Positions 9,025 to 20,167 of a stretch of 64,000 bases of DNA are shown here, piece after piece (positions within the stretch are counted from its first letter, which is position 1; the number at the start of each line of letters is the position of its first letter). Source of the DNA: Bacteroidetes bacterium GWF2_40_14. Lineage in GTDB: Bacteria; Bacteroidota; Bacteroidia; Bacteroidales; UBA932. Where the stretch lies: the NCBI GenBank assembly GCA_001769195.1, contig MEOK01000038.1, forward strand, positions 135,020-199,019. Direction: 5' to 3'. The notes under the pieces are model-generated. The model did no database searches and had not been told where the DNA came from. It saw nothing but the letters and a program-made list of their open reading frames with translations. A program made the position numbers and the translations under genes.

Positions 9025-9058
9025 CCGCGAAAAGGTTTAATAATAAATTTTAGATATT

Positions 9059-10021
9059 ATGATTTCATACAAAGAACTTGGTTTAGTAAACACAAAAGAA
9101 CTATTTGCCAAAGCAGTAAAGGGCGGGTATGCAATTCCTGCTTTTAACTTTAACAATATGGAACAGATGCAGGCGATAATCTCGGCCTGTGTAGAGACAA
9201 AATCTCCGGTCATTCTGCAGGTATCAAGTGGTGCAAGAAAATATGCCAATCAGACACTACTACGTTATATGGCTCAGGGAGCAGTTGAATATGCCAAAGA
9301 GCTTGGTGCAAACATTCCCATAGTACTTCACCTTGATCACGGCGATACTTTTGATCTCTGTAAATCATGCATAGACATGGGTTTCTCTTCTGTCATGATA
9401 GACGGTTCCCACCTTCCTTTTGACAAAAACATAGAGCTGACAAAACAGGTTGTAGAGTATGCTCATGCTCATGATGTTTCTGTAGAGGGTGAACTAGGAG
9501 TTCTGGCAGGCGTTGAGGATGAAGTATCTGCAGAACACCACACATATACACAACCCGAAGAGGTAGAAGAGTTTGTGAAAAAGACAGGTGTGGACTCTCT
9601 AGCGATTTCAATTGGAACTTCTCATGGAGCTTTCAAATTTAAACCGGGACAGAATCCGGAAATCCGATTAGATATTCTTAAGGAAATTGAGGTGAGAATA
9701 CCAGGGTTCCCAATAGTACTCCATGGTTCTTCAAGCGTGCCTCAGGATATCGTAGCAGAAATAAACAAATATGGTGGCAAACTAAAGGATTCAATAGGAA
9801 TTCCTGAGGACCAGCTAAGACAAGCTGCAGCCAGTGCCGTATGCAAGATTAATATCGACTCAGATGGTCGTCTTGCTATGACTGCTGCAATAAGAAAAGT
9901 TTTTGCTGAGAAGCCTGAAGAGTTTGACCCGCGTAAGTATCTTGGACCGGCACGTGACGCATTAAAGGCTCTTTACAAACACAAAATTCTGAATGTTCTG
10001 GGTAGTAACGACAAAATGTAG
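9059..10021 (+). CDS. fba: Class II fructose-bisphosphate aldolase
   Basis: 320 aa. It cleaves fructose-1,6-bisphosphate in glycolysis and runs the reverse reaction in gluconeogenesis. The zinc and substrate motifs are intact: VLHLDHGDTFDLCKSCID, the HTYTQPEEVEEFV segment, SIGTSHGAFK, and VLHGSSSVPQ. Length and motifs fit the class IIB form. It is monocistronic, with its own promoter at 9017 and a strong terminator at 10051-10076. Confidence 0.96.
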   Translation: MISYKELGLVNTKELFAKAVKGGYAIPAFNFNNMEQMQAIISACVETKSPVILQVSSGARKYANQTLLRYMAQGAVEYAKELGANIPIVLHLDHGDTFDLCKSCIDMGFSSVMIDGSHLPFDKNIELTKQVVEYAHAHDVSVEGELGVLAGVEDEVSAEHHTYTQPEEVEEFVKKTGVDSLAISIGTSHGAFKFKPGQNPEIRLDILKEIEVRIPGFPIVLHGSSSVPQDIVAEINKYGGKLKDSIGIPEDQLRQAAASAVCKINIDSDGRLAMTAAIRKVFAEKPEEFDPRKYLGPARDALKALYKHKILNVLGSNDKM

Positions 10022-10050
10022 TTCATTCTTACAATCAGATATATAAATGG

Positions 10051-10076
10051 CGGCTGATTTTTCAGCCGTTTTTTTT
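10051..10076 (+). terminator. Rho-independent terminator of fba
   Basis: A 7-bp perfect stem CGGCTGA/TCAGCCG with a TTTT loop is followed by eight T residues, 30 bases after the fba stop. Confidence 0.92.
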
Positions 10077-10090
10077 GTTGAAATATTTAT

Positions 10091-10116
10091 TAGTTAGTCT
10101 AAACTAACTATATTTG
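10091..10116 (+). promoter_or_regulatory. Operator-promoter of the MarR gene
   Basis: A perfect inverted repeat TAGTTAG-N6-CTAACTA (10091-10110) overlaps the -7 box TATATTTG (10109-10116). The ATG is at 10121, only 4 bases beyond the -7 box, so the transcript is probably leaderless. A repressor bound to the repeat would cover the promoter, consistent with MarR autoregulation. Confidence 0.65.
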
Positions 10117-10120
10117 CTGA

Positions 10121-10531
10121 ATGAATAATCTGATAAATATAATCGCAAGACTCTCCGATATTATGGGCCGTATGGAGGACAGGGCCAAGGAGCAATATAA
10201 CACAACAGGCTTGTCGCTGACTCAGATGCATTATCTGGAAACAATCGGCCATCTCAACAATCCCAGCCTAACAGAATTGTCAGCTGCACTAAATCTTTCT
10301 AAGCCAACTGTCACAGTTGCAATTGACAAGCTGATAGAAAAAGGTTGCGTTTACAAGGTACGCTCGGACAACGACAGAAGGAGCACCCACCTTCACCTGA
10401 CAGAAAACGGCAGGTTATTGAATCAAATGCATGATTTTGCACATCAATCCATTGCTGAACTTTTTACGAAAAATCTATCACATAAAGAGACTGAGCAACT
10501 TATAGAAATTATTGACAAAGCTATCAGATAA
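10121..10531 (+). CDS. MarR-family transcriptional regulator
   Basis: 136 aa. The winged-helix core is clear: SLTELSAALNLSKPTVTVAIDKLIEKGCVYKV (recognition helix) followed by the wing RSDNDRRSTHLHLTENG, which contains the conserved DxRS-type signature. MarR proteins are dimers that typically repress their own and neighbouring genes until a ligand binds. A perfect palindrome overlaps the promoter (10091-10116). The downstream P-type ATPase starts 7 bases after the stop, so the pair is an operon and the pump is the likely target. The signal is unknown. Confidence 0.93.
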   Translation: MNNLINIIARLSDIMGRMEDRAKEQYNTTGLSLTQMHYLETIGHLNNPSLTELSAALNLSKPTVTVAIDKLIEKGCVYKVRSDNDRRSTHLHLTENGRLLNQMHDFAHQSIAELFTKNLSHKETEQLIEIIDKAIR

Positions 10532-10538
10532 ATATTGT

Positions 10539-13088
10539 ATGGAAAACAAAACATCACAAAAAAACTATCAAGGACTCTCGCAGGAGGAGGTAAACGCTCG
10601 TCGTAGTAAATACGGACTTAACGAATTACCCTCTTCAAAAAACCGGGGAGCATTAAAAATAGCGGTTGGAATTCTAAAAGAACCGATGTTCCTTCTTCTG
10701 GTTGCTTGCGGTTCGTTATATCTGTTTCTTGGTGATATTCAGGAGGGTATTATGCTAATGAGTTTCGTTCTGGTAATCATGGGCATTGAATATTTCCAGG
10801 AAAGAAAAACCGAGAAGGCGCTTGATGCTTTAAAGGACCTGGCCAGTCCAAGGGCACTAGTGATAAGAGAAGGCGAGACATTTAGAATTGCTGGCAGGGA
10901 GGTAGTGATGGGAGACATTATAGTTCTACAGGAGGGTGACAGAGTACCTGCAGACGGCAGGGTACTTCATTGTGTGAACCTTTTGGCAGACGAATCACTC
11001 CTGACCGGAGAATCAGTTTCCGTAAGAAAGAGAGAGTGGGAGGAGAACGATAGTGATTTTGTTCCGGGAGGAGACGATATTCCATGTGTATATTCGGGAT
11101 CTATGATAGTACAGGGTAACGGAATTTTCGAAGTGACAGGTATAGGCATAAACACAGAAATTGGGAAAATTGGAAAAGCTTTGGAGAGTGTAAAGGAGGA
11201 ACCAACAAAGCTAAACAGAGAGATGGGGGTTCTTGTAAAGAGACTTGCAATAATTGGTGTGATTCTTTGTGTGGCGGTTATTGGAATATATACTTTAACA
11301 CGAGGAGATTTACTTCAGGGGTTTCTCGCAGGTATAACACTGGCAATGGCAATGTTGCCTGAAGAGTTTCCTGTTGTACTCACAGTATTTCTGGCAATAG
11401 GAGCTTGGAGAATATCAAAAAAATCTGTATTAACCAGAAAACCGGCTGCAATTGAGACACTTGGATCTGCTACTGTACTGTGTACAGACAAAACAGGTAC
11501 CCTTACACAAAATAAAATGACAGTTAATTCTCTATATAATGGAGAAGAAGTTATAAATGTTTCTGTCATAAGAGATGTTCCTGAACAATATCATGAAATT
11601 ATAGAGTATGGAATTCTTTCCAGCCAGGTAGATCCGTTTGATCCGATGGAAAAAGCCATTACAAATATTGGGTATAATTACCTTACTGACACTGAACATA
11701 TACACAATGACTGGATTATGGAGAAAGAATATCCTCTTTCCAAGGAGTTGCTTGCAATGTCGAGGGTATTTTCCAACCCATCAAGTCATGAACGAGTTAT
11801 TGCGGCAAAAGGAGCTCCTGAGGCAATTTTTGATCTGTGCCACTTATGCAGCGAGAGTATATTGAAATATGAAAAGACAGTTTCCGGACTGGCATCGGCA
11901 GGGCTCAGGATAATTGGAGTGGCAAAGGCTAAACTGACACCACGTGACCTACCGCAGATTCAACATGATTTTGATTTTGAGTTTGTTGGATTGATAGGAC
12001 TTTCGGACCCTATCAGAGAGAGTGTGCCCAAAGCAGTGGAAGAGTGTTATAAGGCTGGTATCAGAGTAATAATGATAACAGGTGATTATCCTGTGACAGC
12101 AATAAATATTGGTAAGGAGATAGGACTTGCACACCCCGAACTTTGCATAACAGGTTCTGAACTACAGTTGATGAGTGAGGAGGAACTTTGCAAAAAGATT
12201 AAAGAAGTAAACATTTTTGCAAGGGTTGTTCCGGAGCAGAAGCTGAAAATTGTGAATGCTCTTAAGAAAAATGGTGAAATTGTTGCTATGACGGGAGATG
12301 GCGTCAACGATGCACCGGCATTGAAAGCAGCAAACATAGGAGTTGCAATGGGAGAGAAGGGTACGGATGTAGCCAGGGAGGCCTCTTCACTAGTTCTGAT
12401 GGATGACAATTTTTCGTCAATTGTGGGAGCAGTTAAAATGGGGCGCAGAATATTTGACAACCTTCAGAAAGCTCTCAGTTATATTTTTGCAATACACGTT
12501 CCCATTGCCGGATTATCACTTATACCAGTGTTTTTTGCAGACCTTCCATTAATACTCTGGCCTGTTCATATTGTTTTCCTTGAACTGATCATTGACCCGG
12601 CATGTTCAATAATATTCGAAGCTGAGAAAGAGGAGAAAAATGTAATGTCCAGACCACCCAAGGCAATTGACGAGCCCTTCTTTGGTATGGGGAAAATATT
12701 GCTTAGTTGTTCGCAAGGAATTGGTATACTGATCATCACGCTATTAGTTTACTTTGTAGGCCTTGATCTCGGGTATTCAGAAAAGGCAGTCAGGACGCTT
12801 ACTTTTGTAACATTAATATCTTCAAATATAGCTGTAATATTATCGAACAGATCATGGTCGGAAAATATTTTCAGGATAATCCTTACTCCAAACAGTAGTG
12901 TAAAATGGGTTGTAGGGGGGGCCGGATTCTTTCTGATTCTGATACTGAACTCACCATTTTTAATAAGTCTTTTTCAGTTTGAAAGCATAAAATTTTCTGA
13001 AGCAATAATCTGCGTTCTTCTGGGGTTTTTAAGTATTATCTGGTTTGAAATTTACAAGGCAAGGAGGAAGAGAAGCGCAATAATATAA
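10539..13088 (+). CDS. P2-type cation-transporting P-type ATPase
   Basis: 849 aa from the ATG at 10539 (the longer frame begins at TTG). All P-type signatures are present: actuator LLTGES, phosphorylation motif DKTGTLT (Asp317), KGAPE nucleotide-binding motif, and MTGDGVNDAPALKAANIG hinge. The N-terminal cation-ATPase domain (SQEEVNARRSKYGLNELP) and the length place it in the P2 group with Ca2+ pumps. The TM4 motif is PEEFP instead of the PEGLP of typical Ca2+-ATPases, so the transported ion is uncertain. It is in the inner membrane, with about ten predicted helices. It is co-transcribed with the MarR gene. Confidence 0.92.
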   Translation: MENKTSQKNYQGLSQEEVNARRSKYGLNELPSSKNRGALKIAVGILKEPMFLLLVACGSLYLFLGDIQEGIMLMSFVLVIMGIEYFQERKTEKALDALKDLASPRALVIREGETFRIAGREVVMGDIIVLQEGDRVPADGRVLHCVNLLADESLLTGESVSVRKREWEENDSDFVPGGDDIPCVYSGSMIVQGNGIFEVTGIGINTEIGKIGKALESVKEEPTKLNREMGVLVKRLAIIGVILCVAVIGIYTLTRGDLLQGFLAGITLAMAMLPEEFPVVLTVFLAIGAWRISKKSVLTRKPAAIETLGSATVLCTDKTGTLTQNKMTVNSLYNGEEVINVSVIRDVPEQYHEIIEYGILSSQVDPFDPMEKAITNIGYNYLTDTEHIHNDWIMEKEYPLSKELLAMSRVFSNPSSHERVIAAKGAPEAIFDLCHLCSESILKYEKTVSGLASAGLRIIGVAKAKLTPRDLPQIQHDFDFEFVGLIGLSDPIRESVPKAVEECYKAGIRVIMITGDYPVTAINIGKEIGLAHPELCITGSELQLMSEEELCKKIKEVNIFARVVPEQKLKIVNALKKNGEIVAMTGDGVNDAPALKAANIGVAMGEKGTDVAREASSLVLMDDNFSSIVGAVKMGRRIFDNLQKALSYIFAIHVPIAGLSLIPVFFADLPLILWPVHIVFLELIIDPACSIIFEAEKEEKNVMSRPPKAIDEPFFGMGKILLSCSQGIGILIITLLVYFVGLDLGYSEKAVRTLTFVTLISSNIAVILSNRSWSENIFRIILTPNSSVKWVVGGAGFFLILILNSPFLISLFQFESIKFSEAIICVLLGFLSIIWFEIYKARRKRSAII

Positions 13089-13094
13089 GAATGA

Positions 13095-13952
13095 CTATCT
13101 TGCAATACCTCCCATTATGTCCAGCAACTCATTTGTTATTGCCTGTTGACGGGTCTTATTGTATTGAACTGTGAGCTCCTGAATAAGCTTTGTTGCATTG
13201 TCAGAGGCAAGTTGCATCGCTACAGTACGAGCCGCATGTTCAGCTGCATTTGAATCTCTTAGTATAGCAAATATTTTAAAAGTAAGAACCTTGTCAATAA
13301 GCTCTTCTATAATTTTTTCTCTGCCTGGCTCAAAAATGTAATCAGCAGGATTACTTTTTTCTTCATTCAACGAATTTACAGGAAGGAAAATCTCTCGGGT
13401 AACAACCTGATTGGCAATAGTCTTGAAATGATTGTAAATAAGTTCTATCCTGTCCACTTTCTTTTCCCTGAAAAGAGACATTAACTCAATAGCTAGTTGT
13501 GAGCTTTGTGCGTATGTTGGTTTCTCTACCATGCCGTGATCTACTCTTTCTACAGGGTATTTTAGATGTATTAAGGTCTTTGAAATTTTTTTTCCAACAG
13601 GGAACAACATAATGTTCTCCTGGCCTAAATTCTTGTACTCCTCTATAACGCTCTTTATTTCTTTTTCAATATTTGAATTGAAGGCTCCGCACAATGAGGA
13701 ATTTGATGAAAGTGCCACTACAGCAATTCTTGAAACCGGACGGTTTTCTGTATAGGTAGATGTAAAATCGATTTGTCCGGCAACAGTCTCAATGAAAATT
13801 TCCTTAAGTGCTCTTTGATACGGACCCATACCAACAGCAGCAAGTTGTGAACGATGCAGCTTGACAGATGAAATCATTCTCATTGCAGATGTTATCTTAA
13901 GGGTATTGTTTACCGAAGCAATCCTTCCCTTTACTTCTTTGAGCGATGCCAT
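13095..13952 (-). CDS. atpG: ATP synthase F1 subunit gamma
   Basis: 285 aa. The central rotor shaft of F1. The N-terminal helix MASLKEVKGRIASVNNTLKITSAM and the C-terminal QLASDNATKLIQELTVQYNKTRQQAITNELLDI match the family coiled-coil ends. Last gene of the atp operon; it converges with the P-type ATPase gene with only 6 bases between stops, and no terminator hairpin is seen there. Confidence 0.97.
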   Translation of the reverse strand: MASLKEVKGRIASVNNTLKITSAMRMISSVKLHRSQLAAVGMGPYQRALKEIFIETVAGQIDFTSTYTENRPVSRIAVVALSSNSSLCGAFNSNIEKEIKSVIEEYKNLGQENIMLFPVGKKISKTLIHLKYPVERVDHGMVEKPTYAQSSQLAIELMSLFREKKVDRIELIYNHFKTIANQVVTREIFLPVNSLNEEKSNPADYIFEPGREKIIEELIDKVLTFKIFAILRDSNAAEHAARTVAMQLASDNATKLIQELTVQYNKTRQQAITNELLDIMGGIAR

Positions 13953-13955
13953 CTT

Positions 13956-15536
13956 CTATAATTTTTCTGAGGACCCGGTTAAAGAAAGAGCCACTTTCTC
14001 TATTGTAGATGTAACTTCATCATCAAGTATCCCTTGTCTTAATTTGTCCAAAACATCGGTACTTCTTATGCTGTTTAAAAAATTCACTTCAAAATCAGGT
14101 ACTTTACTCACAGGAATATTTTTCAAAAGACCATGTGTGCCACAGTAAAGAATTGCAATCTGCTCTTCAACAGGCATTGGGGAGTATTGAGGTTGAACAA
14201 GAAGGCGTGTGTTCTTCTGTCCTTTATCTATCGTCCTTGCAGTTACAGGATCCAGGTCTCCTCCGAATTTTGTAAAGGCCTCGAGTTCTCTGAATTGAGC
14301 CTGGTCAATTTTTAAGGTACCTGCCACTTTTTTCATAGCTTTAATCTGGGCATTTCCACCCACACGAGATACTGATATCCCTACATTTATTGCAGGTCTG
14401 TTGCCCTGATTAAAAAGCGCAGTATCAAGAAATATCTGTCCATCGGTAATTGATATGACGTTTGTTGGAATATAGGCCGATACATCACCTGCCTGGGTCT
14501 CGATTATTGGCAGTGCAGTAAGAGATCCACCTCCTTTTACCTTGCCTTTCAATGTATCTGGAAGATCGTTCATTTTACATGCAACCTCCAGCTGATCAAT
14601 TATCTTGGCCGATCTTTCAAGAAGCCTTGAGTGAAGATAGAAAATATCTCCCGGGTATGCTTCACGGCCCGAAGGGCGACGTAGTATAAGAGAAAGTTCA
14701 CGATAGGCAACAGCTTGTTTTGTAAGGTCATCATAAACTACAAGTGCGTGGCGACCCGTATCCCTGAAATATTCTCCGATTGCTGCCCCTGAAAATGGTG
14801 CAAAATATTGCATGGCAGCAGAATCAGAAGCTGTGGCGGCAATAACAACCGTATAACTCAAAGCTCCCTTCTCCTTTAGTAAATTTACAATTGAAGCTAT
14901 TGTAGAACCTTTTTGGCCAATTGCAACATAGATGCAATAAACCGGTTTCCCGGCAAGAAAATTCTCTTTCTGATTTAGAATAGTATCAATCGCAATAGAT
15001 GTTTTACCCGTTTGACGGTCACCGATTATGAGCTCCCTCTGACCTCGCCCTATAGGTATCATTGCATCAATAGCCTTAAGTCCCGTCTGAAGTGGTTCGT
15101 TAACCGGTTGTCTGAATATTACCCCGGGTGCTTTTCTTTCCAATGGCATCCCGGTAAGATCTCCATTAATTGATCCTAGTCCGTCAAGTGGCTCTCCCAT
15201 GGCATTGATCACACGTCCAAGCAAACCCTCACCAACATCTATGGAGGCTATCCGGCCTGTTCTTTTTACTCTGTCTCCCTCTTTTATATGGTCCGAGGGA
15301 CCAAGTAAAACAACGCCAACGTTATCTTCTTCCAGATTCATCACAACTGCTTCCATACCATTGTCAAACTCAAGAAGTTCGTTTGACTCTGCATTAAGTA
15401 GTCCATATACTCTGGCAACACCGTCGCTAACTTGAAGTACGGTTCCAACTTCTTCAAAATTTAACCTGGCATTGATTCCCTGAAGCTGCATTTTCAATAC
15501 TTCTGAAACCTCACTTATTTTAATATTTTCGGACAT
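13956..15536 (-). CDS. atpA: ATP synthase F1 subunit alpha
   Basis: 526 aa. The non-catalytic nucleotide-binding subunit. Walker [15 protein letters not shown], then the arginine-finger region [15 protein letters not shown]. The length is normal. It lies 3 bases upstream of atpG and 15 bases downstream of atpH. Confidence 0.98.
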   Translation of the reverse strand: MSENIKISEVSEVLKMQLQGINARLNFEEVGTVLQVSDGVARVYGLLNAESNELLEFDNGMEAVVMNLEEDNVGVVLLGPSDHIKEGDRVKRTGRIASIDVGEGLLGRVINAMGEPLDGLGSINGDLTGMPLERKAPGVIFRQPVNEPLQTGLKAIDAMIPIGRGQRELIIGDRQTGKTSIAIDTILNQKENFLAGKPVYCIYVAIGQKGSTIASIVNLLKEKGALSYTVVIAATASDSAAMQYFAPFSGAAIGEYFRDTGRHALVVYDDLTKQAVAYRELSLILRRPSGREAYPGDIFYLHSRLLERSAKIIDQLEVACKMNDLPDTLKGKVKGGGSLTALPIIETQAGDVSAYIPTNVISITDGQIFLDTALFNQGNRPAINVGISVSRVGGNAQIKAMKKVAGTLKIDQAQFRELEAFTKFGGDLDPVTARTIDKGQKNTRLLVQPQYSPMPVEEQIAILYCGTHGLLKNIPVSKVPDFEVNFLNSIRSTDVLDKLRQGILDDEVTSTIEKVALSLTGSSEKL

Positions 15537-15551
15537 ATAATATTCTATTTT

Positions 15552-16097
15552 CTAATTATTTACAACAGAAAACTGCTCTCTTATGCGTTTTAACTGAGTT
15601 GCAACACTGGCATCTAAACGGGTATAATTGAGTTCAAATACGAAGCCACCCAAAATGGAGGGTTCTACACTCTTTTTGAGTTCGACAGAACCATTAAACT
15701 TGTCGGTGATGAGATTCTTAATAGAGTCTTCCGTTTGGCGGGTTATTGGAACAGCTGTAACCAGACTGCATATGTTAATATTCTTTTTTTTATTATACAG
15801 ACTTATGAAAACAAGAGAAATTGAATGTAACAGGTCTTCCCGTTTGTTTTCTGTAAGAAGGTCTATAAATTGATCAACTTCTCTTGTGATTATTGCTCCA
15901 GATGCACATCTTATGAGTGCAATCTTATTATCGGTAGAAATAAATGGAGCAGATAAAGATTTTTCAAAATCAGGAACCTCAAAAAAACTAAGGGCCAACT
16001 GTTTCATCTGAGCGTAAACCTCCTGCTCTCTACCCCTTTCAAGGGCATAGGACAACAATGCCTTTGCATACCGGGTGGAAATAATACCTCTGTTCAT
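15552..16097 (-). CDS. atpH: ATP synthase F1 subunit delta
   Basis: 181 aa. The peripheral-stalk subunit joining b to the top of F1. The N-terminal ISTRYAKALLSYALERG and the C-terminal EPSILGGFVFELNYTRLDASV match the OSCP/delta family. Its position between atpF and atpA supports the call. Confidence 0.95.
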   Translation of the reverse strand: MNRGIISTRYAKALLSYALERGREQEVYAQMKQLALSFFEVPDFEKSLSAPFISTDNKIALIRCASGAIITREVDQFIDLLTENKREDLLHSISLVFISLYNKKKNINICSLVTAVPITRQTEDSIKNLITDKFNGSVELKKSVEPSILGGFVFELNYTRLDASVATQLKRIREQFSVVNN

Positions 16098-16100
16098 TTT

Positions 16101-16601
16101 CTATGACCTTATCTCTGAACTCTCCTCAAGAAATCTGTTAATCAAATCCATCTGAGCAGGAGTGTTGTTCAATTCTGCCCTTACAATCTTTTCTGCAACA
16201 TCTACAGACAACATTGCAATCTGAGATCTTATTTTTAGCAAAGATGCATTCCTTTCTTTTTCCATCTCCTTTCTGGCCTCCTCTATTTGTCTTGAAGTCA
16301 GTTCTTTTGCCTCTTTTATGGCGGAATTTATTATAGTTTCTTTAATAAGGTCAGCCTCATGTAATATTTTTTTATGTTCCTCCCTTGCAGAAGAAATAAT
16401 AGAATCACTCTCAGCTTTAAAATTGGCAAGAAGATCATTTGCTGTCCGGGCATCGTCAAGTGACTTCTGGATACTTGCCCTTCGTTCTTCCACAATATTT
16501 ACAATAACGGGAAATCCATACTTAGCCAATATTAAAAATACAAGGCTGAATGAAATTACCATCCAGAACAATAAACCGGCATCGGGTATGAGTAATGACA
16601 T
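16101..16601 (-). CDS. atpF: ATP synthase Fo subunit b
   Basis: 166 aa from the ATG at 16601, since the longer frame overlaps atpE and adds unconserved residues. A single N-terminal membrane helix (LLFWMVISFSLVFLILAKYGF) is followed by a long charged coiled coil, as expected for the stator b subunit. Only one b gene is present. Confidence 0.95.
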   Translation of the reverse strand: MSLLIPDAGLLFWMVISFSLVFLILAKYGFPVIVNIVEERRASIQKSLDDARTANDLLANFKAESDSIISSAREEHKKILHEADLIKETIINSAIKEAKELTSRQIEEARKEMEKERNASLLKIRSQIAMLSVDVAEKIVRAELNNTPAQMDLINRFLEESSEIRS

Positions 16602-16612
16602 GACAAAAAAAA

Positions 16613-16864
16613 TTACAATGCCATGAAACAAACCACAATAGCAAAAAGACATGCCCCCTCTATCAATGCAGAAGCAATGATCATGGACATCCGTATGTCA
16701 TTTGCAGCCTCCGGCTGGCGGGCAATTGCCTCCATCGCAGAGGAACCAATTTTGCCGATACCAATAGCTGCGGCAAGAGCAGCTATCGCAGCACCGAGTG
16801 CTGCACCTAAAGTGCCAATGCCGAAATTTGTTGCGGCTGCTGCTAAAAATGTAAATAGTAACAT
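16613..16864 (-). CDS. atpE: ATP synthase Fo subunit c
   Basis: 83-aa two-helix hairpin. The loop has the ARQPEA motif, and the second helix carries the ion-binding Glu in IIASALIEGACLF. Aligning to sodium-binding c subunits on ARQPEA, the Gln of the first helix is replaced by Ile and the residue after the Glu is Gly rather than Ser/Thr. The usual Na+ ligands are therefore missing and proton coupling is the better inference. Confidence 0.96.
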   Translation of the reverse strand: MLLFTFLAAAATNFGIGTLGAALGAAIAALAAAIGIGKIGSSAMEAIARQPEAANDIRMSMIIASALIEGACLFAIVVCFMAL

Positions 16865-16895
16865 AGTAGTTGAATATTTTGTTGTTAATATAAAA

Positions 16896-17948
16896 TCAGT
16901 ATACCTCCTGTTTGTGTTTCTCTACCCTTGAGAGACCAATAAAAACCGCAGAGAGCATTGTAAATACATATGCCTGTATATAGGCTACCAAAATCTCTAC
17001 AAAAATCATAAAGACGCTCAATATTACAGACAATAGAGTCATCCCGGAATTAACAGCCGGACCCATTGCTACAGTAACAAATATGAGAGAGGTTAATCCG
17101 AGTATAATTGCATGTCCAGCCATAATGTTAGCAAATAGACGGATCATAAGAGCAAAAGGTTTTGTAAATAAGGCGAATATTTCAATAACAGGCAAAAGAG
17201 GCAACGGAACCTTCATCCACAATGGAACATCCGGCCATAAGATCTCTTTCCAATACTCCTTTGTTCCAAAAATGTTGACCGCTAAAAAAGTGCAAAGAGC
17301 CAGCCCCATGGTTACGGCAATATTGCCTGTGGTATTTGCTCCACCGGGGAAAAGAGGTATAATACCCATTATGTTATTTGTAAAAATAAAAAAGAAGGCA
17401 GTCAGCAGGTAAGGCGAGTATTTTAAATAATCCTTGCCGATGCATGACTTGATTATGTTGTCGTTGATATCCATTATGAATATTTCCATCGCTCCTGTAA
17501 ACCCCCTGGGGGCGTCAACAGGTTTTTTTTTGTACCATTTTGCCACATGGAGTATTATCAGGATAAGAATAATGCTGTTTAATAAAAGCGCAAGTGCATT
17601 TTTTGTGAGAGACAGATCGATTGGTCTTACCTCGTTTCCTGCTGAATTTATTTCTACAACTTTGTCAAGATGTCTCTCTTCCCGTGATATTCTGAAATAC
17701 TTGTATGTTTTGCCATTTTCCAGTTCAGAAGAGAGAAAGATATTCAATCCTGTTGTTTTGCTGAATACTATGACAGGTAATGGAACTGTTACATGAGTAT
17801 CTCCCCAGGTAGCAATATGCCAACCGTACGAATCTCTTAAATGAGAAAAAACGATTTGCTTGACATCTATCTCTTCTGCAAGTATCGTGGATCTCCCATA
17901 TACCATAAGAAAGAGGAGTGACACCAATATTTTAATTTTTCTTTTCAT
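16896..17948 (-). CDS. atpB: ATP synthase Fo subunit a
   Basis: 350 aa, longer than the ~270 aa of proteobacterial forms because of an N-terminal signal-like segment and a ~90-residue extracytoplasmic region (HIATWGDTHVTVPLPVIV), usual in Bacteroidota. The essential half-channel Arg lies in IRLFANIMAGHAIILGL. Starts inside the 3' end of the atpI-like gene (17-bp overlap). Confidence 0.96.
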   Translation of the reverse strand: MKRKIKILVSLLFLMVYGRSTILAEEIDVKQIVFSHLRDSYGWHIATWGDTHVTVPLPVIVFSKTTGLNIFLSSELENGKTYKYFRISREERHLDKVVEINSAGNEVRPIDLSLTKNALALLLNSIILILIILHVAKWYKKKPVDAPRGFTGAMEIFIMDINDNIIKSCIGKDYLKYSPYLLTAFFFIFTNNIMGIIPLFPGGANTTGNIAVTMGLALCTFLAVNIFGTKEYWKEILWPDVPLWMKVPLPLLPVIEIFALFTKPFALMIRLFANIMAGHAIILGLTSLIFVTVAMGPAVNSGMTLLSVILSVFMIFVEILVAYIQAYVFTMLSAVFIGLSRVEKHKQEVY

Positions 17949-18360
17949 CTCTGATTCTCTCTTTCTCGAACTTTAAAAATAGTATAGTTTCAATAAACAG
18001 ATAGAAAAAGTAAAACCCGATTGTCGTTATTGAGAACTCATTAGTTAAATCGTTACCGAAGATACTGTATAACAAAATAGCCGACACGGTTATCAAAAAC
18101 TTCAGCCCTCTCAGCATCATGTATACATTGATTAATTTTTTAGGGTCTTTTCTTTTATAAAATATAAGCGACCAATTAAGGGCTATTCCCAGCAAAGTGA
18201 AATAACCCGGGATAACAGGATAAAGTACGAAATATTTATCTGGATAAAAATAATATAACACCACACCTACAACTATACCCACTATAACATAAAAAAACAA
18301 TAGCGAAACCAGCATATCCCTTTTTACTTTGTGCATTTTAATCAGTTTTAATCTGTACAT
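17932..18360 (-). CDS. AtpI-like small membrane protein of the ATP synthase operon
   Basis: 142 aa with four predicted membrane helices and a charged C-terminus. It has no recognisable catalytic motif. Its place between atpC and atpB, overlapping both by 13-17 bp, is where Bacteroidota carry an AtpI-like protein thought to help assemble the c ring. The family assignment is by position and topology only. A second ATG at 18336 is a possible start. Confidence 0.7.
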   Translation of the reverse strand: MYRLKLIKMHKVKRDMLVSLLFFYVIVGIVVGVVLYYFYPDKYFVLYPVIPGYFTLLGIALNWSLIFYKRKDPKKLINVYMMLRGLKFLITVSAILLYSIFGNDLTNEFSITTIGFYFFYLFIETILFLKFEKERIRDEKKN

Positions 18361-18587
18361 ATTGTTATTGAGTCATTTCTTATCTTCACAAAACCTCCGT
18401 TAACGCCAATTGTTTCATATGCCTGAGAGTTTTTTATGCGATATTTGATTATGCCCTTTGCCAAGATTGAGATAAGAGGTGCATGCCTTTTGAGTAAGGT
18501 AAAGCTCCCTTTTTCTCCGGGGAGTGTGACAGATTCAATATCACCGTTAAATAATGTACCCTCTGGTTGTAATATAATTAATTTCAT
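18348..18587 (-). CDS. atpC: ATP synthase F1 subunit epsilon (short form)
   Basis: 79 aa, containing only the N-terminal beta-sandwich (PEGTLFNGDIESVTLPGEKGSFTLLKRHAPLI). The C-terminal helical hairpin found in ~135-aa epsilon subunits, which can inhibit ATP hydrolysis, is absent. This short form is common in Bacteroidota. It follows atpD by 13 bases. Confidence 0.95.
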   Translation of the reverse strand: MKLIILQPEGTLFNGDIESVTLPGEKGSFTLLKRHAPLISILAKGIIKYRIKNSQAYETIGVNGGFVKIRNDSITICTD

Positions 18588-18600
18588 ACTTTATTCATCG

Positions 18601-20127
<1,527 letters not shown>

Positions 20128-20137
20128 TTATTAGTTC

Positions 20138-20145
20138 CAAATATA
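20138..20145 (-). promoter_or_regulatory. Promoter -7 box of the atp operon
   Basis: The minus strand reads TATATTTG, 22 bases upstream of the atpD ATG. It fits TAnnTTTG. Confidence 0.6.
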
Positions 20146-20167
20146 CAAAAAAATACAAGTTATAAGT

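Noticed and set aside
16613-16864. A sodium-driven ATP synthase, common in some anaerobes.
   Set aside because: The c subunit lacks the Gln in helix 1 and the Ser/Thr after the Glu that bind sodium.
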